DNA of 64,000 bases from an uncultured bacterium (lineage in GTDB: Bacteria; Myxococcota_A; Bradymonadia; UBA7976; VGTA01): assembly GCA_943788935.1 (NCBI GenBank), contig CALSSE010000011.1, positions 310,001 through 374,000 on the forward strand, written 5' to 3'. Both the position numbers and the translations under genes were made by a program. The notes below the pieces were generated by a model that worked only from the letters and a program-made list of their open reading frames with translations, had not been told where the DNA came from and searched no databases. Numbering within the stretch: the first letter of the stretch is position 1; each line of letters begins with the position of its first letter. Positions 11,812 through 19,687 of the stretch are shown here, in pieces.

Positions 11812-14800
11812 ATGAGACGACCCTCCACCCTTACTCTGGCCATGATCTGTGGTCTATTTATTCTCACCTTCGGGTGCGATGATGAGCCGAATATCGGCTC
11901 ATTTGACGTCTTAGTTAGCGTTGATCGAGAAGTCGACAACGCCCCAGCGACCTTTACTTTCTCTTCGCAAAATAATGGTCCCTTAGAGGGGGCTTACACT
12001 TACCTGTGGCAGTTTGGGGATGGAGAAGAGAGTGAAGAGGAGAGTCCGAGTCATCGCTACCAACTACCGGGCGACTACGAGGTCTCACTCACCCTCTCAG
12101 AGGGGAGTGGTGCACAAGGGACCGGTAATGTAAGAGTAAAGGTCATGCCTTCGGTGAATTTGGAGGTGGGTTCGCTTAACTTTTCCCCCATGACTACGCT
12201 ATCTCAAGGAGAAGAAGGCCTCGCCACTTGGGTTTTTAAGCAGAGCGCAGCGGCAGCTAACAACTGGCGCTTTGGCTTATATTTGGTGCGCGCTGAGGAG
12301 GGTAGTCCTTTACCTATTGAGGCGACCGTTGAGGGGATTAATCGTGACGGGGTTCAACAGTTGACCTTTACCACTTATGATCAAGCGGAGCTTTCAGAGG
12401 GCGCTCTCGGGGCGACTGAAGAGACATTTGAGCTCCCCTTCTTAATCCCTGCTGAGCTTGAGAGCGGTGATTATTATTTAGCGGTGATCGCTGATGATCA
12501 GTCACAAGTGGGAGAAGAGGACAGAGAGGATAATCTCGCTTTTAGCGCCGTACCTCTCCGTATTAGGGGAGTCAATGATGCCGGCCCAGACTTTAGTCTT
12601 TGTGGTTTATCAGTGACAAGTTTTGAGGGGATAGAGGGAGGCCAGAGGCCGTTAATCCCCTTGGGGGAGCAGCTTCGAGCTGAGGTGTGTATCGCCAACC
12701 TAGGAGACCGACCGGTTATCGAGACTCCGTATGCGATTTACTTGAGTGAAGATGCGGGCCTTGATGAGGGGGACCTCCTCCTCGCTAGAGGAGTGGAGCA
12801 AGCGATCGGTACGGAAGATCGTCTAAATTTCGAAGTTCTCCTCGATATCCCTATCGAGACCCCTCCAGGTGTGTATCGTTTATTGGCGATCGCTGATCCT
12901 GAGGAGTCTGTCCTTGAGCGTAGGGAAGACAATAATCTTCGGGTGAGCCCGGTCCCTTTTGAGCTAGTAGAGCCCGGTGAGGTTGAGGGGGTAGACTTGG
13001 TGGTGACTGATGTCAGTGTTGATAGAGACCGTATATATTGGGGACAAAGCCTCTCTGGAACACTCTCTTTGACTCACCGCGGAGACGTTGATGTCTCACG
13101 ACTCTTTGTGATCCGTTTCAATGGACTGCCGGTAGACATGGGACTGCCTCCCCAGCAGCTCCCATCACTCAACGTCAACGGTATAGAGGCGGGAAGTACT
13201 GTTGAGCTCCCCTTTGATCTAAGTGTGAGCCCTCGTATTGCAGAAGGTCGCTATCGTTTACAAATAGAGGTTGATCCAACCAACAGCACCAATGATGTTA
13301 ACCCCGGCAATAATCGTCGATCTACACCAGAGGTGATCACCCTTGGAGGTGAGCCCAATTTTGATCCCGCAGCCCAATCTTTGAGTCTCTCTTCTACGAC
13401 GGTTGAGGCTGGACAACCCTTTGAGGTGACGCTCTCGGTGACTAATCTCGGCGATGACCCCACCGGCAATTTCTCGGCAGCGATCTATCTAAGCTCTGAC
13501 CCCTTGATCGGCCAAGGTGATGTGGAGTCGATGCTCTTTGATGTGGAGTCTTTAGAGGGCGGAGAAAGCCGTGACTTGAGCCTCTCTTTCATGATCCCCC
13601 GATCTTTAGACCAAGCGGTGAGTGATTGGTATGTCGCTGCTCGTTTAGATCCACAACGAGCCCTAAGTGGTGAGCTTAGTGATGAAAATAATACGATTTT
13701 TGCGGAGAATCGTCTTGTCGTCGAAGGGGCAACAGGCGGCTGTGGCGAAGACGGCTTAGAAGACAACGACACCGCTGATCGAGCGGTCTCTATTGAGATC
13801 GGAGAGTTACTAAACTTGGGCGCTTGTGATAGTGCTGATTGGTACTCTGTTGATCAAGCGATCGGACAGATGTTAGAGATCACAGTGACCGGAGTCGCTG
13901 ATGAGAGCGGTGAGGTTATCCTCCCCACACTAGCGCTCGGTGATGGGAGTGGCGCGATCCTCGAAGTGGCTGAGCGTCGAGAGGATCAGCTCGTTTTAGT
14001 TCTCCCTGCGAAGAGTCAAGCGGCGCGTCCTTACTTGAGAGTGACTGGGGGAGGAGCATCGATTAACTATAACCTCAGCGTAGGTCAACTATCACCCGAT
14101 GCCGAGGGAGCGATGATGCTCAGCGGATTAAGGGGGTCACCGGGAGTGGCAGAAGCGGGCGGACCAATAGAGGTAGATCTGACCCTCACTAACTTGGGTC
14201 TAGGTACAGCAGCGGTTGGTGAAGTGAGCTTAGAGCTCGTCAGTGATCCGAGCCTCACATCGCCTAGCCTTGGAGAGCTCAGCTTCGAGGGAGAAGGAGA
14301 GGAGTGGGTAACGCCTGAATTGGGCTCGGGCGTAAGTGTACAGCAGAGCGCTCGATTCGCTCTACCAACACCTCTGAGCGATGGTCTATATTACATTCGG
14401 GCGAGCCATAGCTCACTGAACAATGGCGAAGCACGCTTCGCATGGGCAGTGAGCCCTATCAGAATCGATCAGGCTCAGGCTTGTACCGCAGATCAATTTG
14501 AGCCTAATGGGAGCCCTCATGAGCCCGACGGAGTTAGCATAGGTGCCCAAGGTGTAAACTCGGGGACTTTTGAAGAGCTCTTCGCGTGTGCGGGTGATGA
14601 TGATTGGTACCGAATCTCTCTTGGAGAAGGTGATGCGCTCTCCGCTGAGATCTCTTTTGATCGACTGAGCGGAGATCTAGACCTCGAACTCTATGCCGCC
14701 GATGGTCAAACGCTTATTGCCGAGAGTGGAAGTCTTCAAGGCCGAGAGTCGGTGACCGTCTTTCGCAGCACCACAGCGACTGAATATTTATTACGAGTCT

Positions 14801-15900
14801 TTTTAAAGTCGAGCGACCAAGTCAATGTCGCTACCGAGTATACGTTAACGATTGATGTTGGTCCCTCGGAGAGTTGTGGAGACGATGGTTTTGAGCCTAA
14901 TGCAAGCGCCGATGAGGCGGCACTTTTACCTGATGGACCTCATGATCTAGTGGTTTGCCCTGGTGGAGAAGATTGGTTTAGGTTTCAAGTCCCGGCTGGG
15001 AATGTGATCTCTTACACTGTCTCGGTAGGCTTTGATGACATAGAGCTCTCACTCTATGACCCAAATGATATGCTCGTAGATAGCAATAATCGGCGTATTT
15101 ATCATGAGGCTCTCCTTACCGGTACCTATCGTCTGAGGGTGAGTCCTACCCAACAGGTGCGTCCCGCTCCCTATACACTAATCGTCAGTGGAGTCAGTGG
15201 GCTAGACCTAGCTGCGAGTGATCTCAGACTCACCACTGATGCGGGGAGCGTAGGCACAGAGCTATATGCAGATGTACAGATAGAGAATCGACGAGGAGAT
15301 GTCGCGAATGATGTCTTGGTTCGATTTGTAATCTCAGAAGATTTACGGATCTCGTCTAATGACCCTCAGCTCGGTGAGCGAGTAATCCCAGAGGTGCCAG
15401 GCGCGGCGATCGTTGATCTCAGACAAAGACTCACCATCCCCGATGGCTTGGCACCAGGAGTTTACTCAGTCATCTGTGAGCTTGATCCAAACCTCACCCT
15501 CGATGACTTTAATCTTAGTAATAATGTAACGAGGTCCCCCTTTGAAGTGACCGAGGCGTGCATTGATGATGATGAGAGAGAGAATGAAGGCCCAAGGACA
15601 GCGACCGAGCTAGAGTGGCTCTCTCTCGATCAAGACTATGAGGGAGTGATCTGCGCCCTCACTGAAGATTGGTTTGTGATCACAGTCCCTGCAGGTGCTC
15701 ATACTTTTACTCTCTCTACTCCTGATGCAGATCTAGATCTAAGTGTTTATCGAGCGTCTGATCAAGAGCTCCTTGGGGCTTCTCAAAGTGTAGATCCATT
15801 TGAGCGAGTGAGCGTTGAGCTCTCTTCAGAGACCGAGCTATATCTACAGGTCGATGGTTTTTTTAACGCGAATGGTGCTTATATACTCTCTTGGGAATAG
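11812..15900 (+). CDS. large PKD/CARDB/PPC multidomain lipoprotein
   Basis: A 1362-residue secreted protein. The N-terminus is a lipoprotein-type signal with Cys22 (FILTFGC, then DDEP). Domains in order: PKD (about 30-105, with LWQFGDG and HRYQLPGDYEVSL); four CARDB-like adhesion modules (about 117-254, 255-385, 394-505, 514-640); PPC 1 (about 643-763); CARDB 5 (768-890); PPC 2 (892-1018) and PPC 3 (1022-1130), each opening with a Cys and an 'FEPN' motif; CARDB 6 (1131-1245); PPC 4 (1250 to end). There is no visible catalytic domain, so it is a surface scaffold or adhesion protein. AGGAG precedes the ATG. It sits between the MoxR/DUF58 genes and the transglutaminase, 139 bp after DUF58, so it may be a client of them (inference). 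Confidence 0.88.
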   Translation: MRRPSTLTLAMICGLFILTFGCDDEPNIGSFDVLVSVDREVDNAPATFTFSSQNNGPLEGAYTYLWQFGDGEESEEESPSHRYQLPGDYEVSLTLSEGSGAQGTGNVRVKVMPSVNLEVGSLNFSPMTTLSQGEEGLATWVFKQSAAAANNWRFGLYLVRAEEGSPLPIEATVEGINRDGVQQLTFTTYDQAELSEGALGATEETFELPFLIPAELESGDYYLAVIADDQSQVGEEDREDNLAFSAVPLRIRGVNDAGPDFSLCGLSVTSFEGIEGGQRPLIPLGEQLRAEVCIANLGDRPVIETPYAIYLSEDAGLDEGDLLLARGVEQAIGTEDRLNFEVLLDIPIETPPGVYRLLAIADPEESVLERREDNNLRVSPVPFELVEPGEVEGVDLVVTDVSVDRDRIYWGQSLSGTLSLTHRGDVDVSRLFVIRFNGLPVDMGLPPQQLPSLNVNGIEAGSTVELPFDLSVSPRIAEGRYRLQIEVDPTNSTNDVNPGNNRRSTPEVITLGGEPNFDPAAQSLSLSSTTVEAGQPFEVTLSVTNLGDDPTGNFSAAIYLSSDPLIGQGDVESMLFDVESLEGGESRDLSLSFMIPRSLDQAVSDWYVAARLDPQRALSGELSDENNTIFAENRLVVEGATGGCGEDGLEDNDTADRAVSIEIGELLNLGACDSADWYSVDQAIGQMLEITVTGVADESGEVILPTLALGDGSGAILEVAERREDQLVLVLPAKSQAARPYLRVTGGGASINYNLSVGQLSPDAEGAMMLSGLRGSPGVAEAGGPIEVDLTLTNLGLGTAAVGEVSLELVSDPSLTSPSLGELSFEGEGEEWVTPELGSGVSVQQSARFALPTPLSDGLYYIRASHSSLNNGEARFAWAVSPIRIDQAQACTADQFEPNGSPHEPDGVSIGAQGVNSGTFEELFACAGDDDWYRISLGEGDALSAEISFDRLSGDLDLELYAADGQTLIAESGSLQGRESVTVFRSTTATEYLLRVFLKSSDQVNVATEYTLTIDVGPSESCGDDGFEPNASADEAALLPDGPHDLVVCPGGEDWFRFQVPAGNVISYTVSVGFDDIELSLYDPNDMLVDSNNRRIYHEALLTGTYRLRVSPTQQVRPAPYTLIVSGVSGLDLAASDLRLTTDAGSVGTELYADVQIENRRGDVANDVLVRFVISEDLRISSNDPQLGERVIPEVPGAAIVDLRQRLTIPDGLAPGVYSVICELDPNLTLDDFNLSNNVTRSPFEVTEACIDDDERENEGPRTATELEWLSLDQDYEGVICALTEDWFVITVPAGAHTFTLSTPDADLDLSVYRASDQELLGASQSVDPFERVSVELSSETELYLQVDGFFNANGAYILSWE

Positions 15901-15923
15901 CGTCGTGAAGCCGAGGGGGATTA

Positions 15924-18278
15924 ATGCCTAAATATCTTGGATTGGAGCGTCTCTACCCACAGGCTCACTCTCCTTTATTCCCCCCATCTCTGAGCGATCC
16001 GTATGTGAGTTGGAGAGTGGTCTCGATGTCTCTGCTGATCTCATACTTATCGGCCGAGAGCTTCTTTGTTTGCGAAGCTGAGGCTCAGCCGATGAACTCT
16101 TTGTCATCCGGCCAGTGGACTGAGTCATTGAGTCAATACGCGGATCGGGTGAATGAGGCACCGACTCCGCCCCCTGAATATCTCCGGAGACGCTGGCGGT
16201 GGGAGGAGCATCAAGAGTTACAAGAAGAGCGAGGGAAGACTCCTGCCGGTTCACCTCCTCTCTTTCCGGTAGATGAGGAAGCCTCTCTTTTGTATCGTCT
16301 GCAAGAGAGCTTGTGGTCTCGACTTGGACAAGCGAATAAATCGCCGCTCTATGAATCTCCTCATGTGCGTAACCAGCGCAGCGCTCAGATGGATTTAGAG
16401 ACGAGAGGAACCCCGATTCTGCCTACCTATACCCATGAGTTTATCCCTGCGGTCTATCCACACAAGCGAATGACCTCTTGGAATGTGATCTCTAGCGAAG
16501 GGCACTTAGAGGTAGAGATCGGTGGACTCACCGAGATTGAGAGTATCTCCTTGCCTCAAGCTGAAAGCTGCATTGAGGGTAAAAGCTCTACTTTACCGAC
16601 TCTAGACCGATATCTCTCTATGGGCGAGGGGATATGGATTAAGCCGGATCAGCTCGATTTATCCTGCTTAAGAGATGAGTGTCTCCGCCGAGGTGCTTCC
16701 TGTTTCTTAGGGGTCTTCTCCACTGAACAATGGGTTCATTACACTCAGCCTAGAGGTGTCGCATCGGTCTCTCCCGAGCAATCATTAATCACTCTTAACA
16801 CTCAATCAGCGGTCATTATGAGTCAAGATGACGCTGGGAACTTTTATCTCTCAGCCTCTCCTGATACTGGCCTAAGCCGTTTAGAGAAGTTAGCGGTCGT
16901 TGTCTCAGCACCGCGCTCATATTTCTCAGGGGCTTGGCGATCTTCTCTCCCGCTGAGCGCTCTTGAACAGAGCCCCTATTTACAGCTCCCTACAGCGATT
17001 AAGCGTCAAGCGATCTTTCTGAGCTCCCAGCTACTAGACCTCACCCCTGAGCGCCCCTTTGAGTCAATGATCTTTAGACTCGCTGATTATTTTCGTTCTT
17101 TTGTGCCCGGTGACTCTCAACCTCTCAATGAGACGGTATACCAGACCTTAATGTTGAGTCAGATTGGAGTCTGTAGGCATCGGTCCTATGCCTTTATGGT
17201 CACTGCTAGAGCGTTGGGGATTCCTACACGATACGTCACCAACCAAGTCCATGCTTTCGTGGAGATTCTTGACCCAAGCGGCCGATGGCGTCGAGTAGAT
17301 TTAGGAGGAGAGGGGATCGCCCCTGAAGATACTCGGCTCACCGAGGCGGTTAAGCCACAGGACCGCCATGATCAAGATGATCTTTACCGACCCGATGATG
17401 GCTTACCTAGACCGGCGCCTTATCAACACTCCACGGAGGGCTCATCAGCGATTCGTGATGTGCTTAAGTCATCGAATAGGGAATGGCCTTCTGAGTCTGC
17501 GACTCGGTCGAAAACGAGTGAGGACGAGCGAGTGACAGGGCTCATACATCAAGAAGCAGGTTTCGCCGATCAGGAGACTCATGGCGGCTCGGGAGCTAGC
17601 GAGGGACAGAGTAAGAGTCCAGGGGAGTGGGGAACGGAGGATGAATTACTTCCCGAGGAGGTGACCACCGATCGTCTCAAGAGCTTGAAGGAAGAGAGGC
17701 GAGAGGAGCCGACATCGATGACTGATACTAGAGAAACTCAGCCCTCAGCGATCGCAGGAGAGGTCTCGACAAGATTAAATGATGAAGCGGCCGCAGAGCT
17801 GCTCCCCTCTAGTTTCTTGTCTAAAGTACCTTGTCCAAATAAACGTCGAATCAACACCAGTGAGTCGAGGCATGAATCTTTGCATAAAGGGATGTTAAAG
17901 GAGCTCCGTCAGCTTCTCGCGTTGCCTCGTAGCTCTATGATTCGTGGGGGAGAGACTGAGGTCTCACTGAGAGATCCCAAGCTGACTCGTCTACATCGTT
18001 GTGACTCTGTATTATTGAGAGGGAGAGTGAAGAAGCCAAAGAGTCAGCGAGGGCAGAAGAGACGTAGAGTGACCTTAAGTGGTTTATGGGTATTAGCGGC
18101 GATTAAGAGTAAGGTCGATGGACAGATCCTCGATGGTTGGGCGCGCCTTGACCAACGAGGTTTTTTCCGTTTTTATGCTCAAGTCCCCCCCGATGTCCCC
18201 CCTGGAGATTATCAAATTCTAGTCTATTTCCCCGCTCAAGCAGGGATGAGCGCTAGATGGAGCGACTTGGAGGAATAA
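15924..18278 (+). CDS. secreted transglutaminase-like protein
   Basis: A 784-residue protein. A hydrophobic segment near residues 33-52 (VSMSLLISYLSAESFFV, then AEAQ) is the likely export signal. The transglutaminase core holds Cys417 (IGVCRHRS), His443 (VHAFVE) and Asp459 (RRVDLGGEG), with the spacing expected of the Cys-His-Asp triad of bacterial TGc-domain proteins (peptidase or amidase/crosslinking chemistry). A disordered, charged stretch of about 150 residues (475-630) follows, then a C-terminal beta-rich domain (about 690-784). GGGGG precedes the ATG. It lies 23 bp after the CARDB/PPC lipoprotein and abuts the polyferredoxin gene, so all three are probably co-transcribed. Unlike TgpA-type enzymes it lacks a multi-pass membrane region. 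Confidence 0.85.
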   Translation: MPKYLGLERLYPQAHSPLFPPSLSDPYVSWRVVSMSLLISYLSAESFFVCEAEAQPMNSLSSGQWTESLSQYADRVNEAPTPPPEYLRRRWRWEEHQELQEERGKTPAGSPPLFPVDEEASLLYRLQESLWSRLGQANKSPLYESPHVRNQRSAQMDLETRGTPILPTYTHEFIPAVYPHKRMTSWNVISSEGHLEVEIGGLTEIESISLPQAESCIEGKSSTLPTLDRYLSMGEGIWIKPDQLDLSCLRDECLRRGASCFLGVFSTEQWVHYTQPRGVASVSPEQSLITLNTQSAVIMSQDDAGNFYLSASPDTGLSRLEKLAVVVSAPRSYFSGAWRSSLPLSALEQSPYLQLPTAIKRQAIFLSSQLLDLTPERPFESMIFRLADYFRSFVPGDSQPLNETVYQTLMLSQIGVCRHRSYAFMVTARALGIPTRYVTNQVHAFVEILDPSGRWRRVDLGGEGIAPEDTRLTEAVKPQDRHDQDDLYRPDDGLPRPAPYQHSTEGSSAIRDVLKSSNREWPSESATRSKTSEDERVTGLIHQEAGFADQETHGGSGASEGQSKSPGEWGTEDELLPEEVTTDRLKSLKEERREEPTSMTDTRETQPSAIAGEVSTRLNDEAAAELLPSSFLSKVPCPNKRRINTSESRHESLHKGMLKELRQLLALPRSSMIRGGETEVSLRDPKLTRLHRCDSVLLRGRVKKPKSQRGQKRRRVTLSGLWVLAAIKSKVDGQILDGWARLDQRGFFRFYAQVPPDVPPGDYQILVYFPAQAGMSARWSDLEE

Positions 18279-19571
18279 ATGAATCAATCTAATCTAGTGT
18301 TTAGGGGTGTCGCTCATCAGAATAACCGAGCGGCTCTTCCCTTCATCTTGAGCCTCGGAGTAATGATCTTTAGCCTCTGGGGAGCAGATTGGCTGATTGG
18401 TCACTTGAGTCCATCAGTGGCTATGTTGATGACTTGGGGAGGCTTTGTATTATCGCTCTCTTGGCTCGTCTACACCGATCAGAGCGCTCTCGCTTGGTTG
18501 AGCTCAAAGAAGGGACGTCAAGTGATGACTTTTAGCCTCTGTGCTCTTTATCTCTCTATCTATTTTAGACCCTCTTTAATCGCTGGCTGGATCCTCCTTA
18601 TCTCCCCTCTCTCTCTTTGGCTCTCTAATACTCCAGCGGACCAATGGTTCTTATATAGCGCGCTCTACACTTTCGCGGTGGTTCTCTTTGGCTTTAAGAC
18701 GATGAAACGATTTGGTGAGAGCCGTTATCATCGCCTGAGAACATTGAGCTTGATGTTTTTTCAGCTTACCTTCGCTTTCTTAATCCCTGCTCTCCTTAAG
18801 AGGGGTCATCTCCCTGACTTTTACTTCACTTATTTTTGGCCGCTCAAGCCGGAGTATTTACTCCCCTTTGATTACGTGATGAGTGAGCAGAGTGGGATTA
18901 TCGGCGCTGAGGTGAGCGGTCTGGCGGTCGGGCGAGCGATGCTCTTATGGGGAGCTATGATGACCTTCATCGCGACTCCTATACTCACATATTACTATGG
19001 GAAGCGATGGTACTGCTCTTGGGTATGTGGCTGTGGTGCTCTCGCTGAGACCTTTGGTGACTCTTGGCGCCGGCATACACCAAAGGGGCGATTGGCTTGG
19101 CAAATAGAGCGTTATAGCGTCCATGCTAGCTTGTTATTCACCGTGGGGGTAAGCCTCTTTTTATGGATGAATGAAGCGGGGGGACGTCAGCTTCTAGGGG
19201 AGGATGGCTCACAGTGGTTTTGGGGAGGGTATGGGCTGTGGATTAGTATGATCTTCAGCGGGGTAATTGGGGTCGGGTTTTATCCGTTGTTTGGCCCTCG
19301 AGTGTGGTGTCGCTTTGGCTGTCCTCAAGCAGCGATTTTAGGCTTATTACAACGCTTTATGAGTCGATTTCGAATCACCACTAATGGGGGACAGTGTGTG
19401 AGCTGTGGCGAGTGTTCTTCCCATTGTGAGATGGGTATCGATGTTCGTGCCTACGCTCAAGAAGGACGAGCTATCATCCGAGCTGCGTGTGTGGGCTGCG
19501 GAGCCTGCGCTACCGTATGCCCTCGTGGTGTGCTACGTCTAGAGAGCTCACCCTTCCGCGCTGATGATTGA
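18279..19571 (+). CDS. 4Fe-4S polyferredoxin membrane protein (NapH/CcoG/NosR-like)
   Basis: A 430-residue integral membrane electron-transfer protein with about six to seven hydrophobic segments and Cys motifs of the NapH/CcoG/NosR superfamily: YCSWVCGCGA on one loop and WCRFGCPQA on another, then two ferredoxin-type clusters near the C-terminus, CVSCGECSSHCEMGID and CVGCGACATVCPRGV. The first lacks the usual final Pro. Such proteins pass electrons between the quinone pool and periplasmic or assembly reactions. GGAGG precedes the ATG, which directly abuts the transglutaminase stop (TAAATG), so the genes are coupled. A redox protein at the end of a MoxR/transglutaminase cluster is unusual and suggests a cofactor- or thiol-dependent step (inference). 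Confidence 0.88.
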   Translation: MNQSNLVFRGVAHQNNRAALPFILSLGVMIFSLWGADWLIGHLSPSVAMLMTWGGFVLSLSWLVYTDQSALAWLSSKKGRQVMTFSLCALYLSIYFRPSLIAGWILLISPLSLWLSNTPADQWFLYSALYTFAVVLFGFKTMKRFGESRYHRLRTLSLMFFQLTFAFLIPALLKRGHLPDFYFTYFWPLKPEYLLPFDYVMSEQSGIIGAEVSGLAVGRAMLLWGAMMTFIATPILTYYYGKRWYCSWVCGCGALAETFGDSWRRHTPKGRLAWQIERYSVHASLLFTVGVSLFLWMNEAGGRQLLGEDGSQWFWGGYGLWISMIFSGVIGVGFYPLFGPRVWCRFGCPQAAILGLLQRFMSRFRITTNGGQCVSCGECSSHCEMGIDVRAYAQEGRAIIRAACVGCGACATVCPRGVLRLESSPFRADD

Positions 19572-19589
19572 GATGAGATCCTACTCGTT

Positions 19590-19687
19590 TCTAGTCTCTA
19601 GTCTCTAGTCTCTAGTCTCTAGTCTCTAGTCTCTAGTCTCTAGTCTCTAGTCTCTAGTCTCTAGTCTCTAGTCTCTAGTCTCTAGTA
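19590..19687. repeat. 7-bp tandem repeat array
   Basis: About 14 perfect copies of CTAGTCT (equivalently TCTCTAG in another phase) fill the gap between the polyferredoxin gene and pnp. The last four codons of pnp, including its stop (19675-19677), lie inside the array. The unit is not a multiple of three. The two flanking genes converge here. Confidence 0.95.

Noticed and set aside
18279-19571. CcoG of a cbb3 oxidase assembly operon
   Set aside because: The Cys motifs fit the broader NapH/CcoG/NosR group, but no cco genes or copper ATPase lie nearby; the neighbours are the MoxR/transglutaminase cluster.
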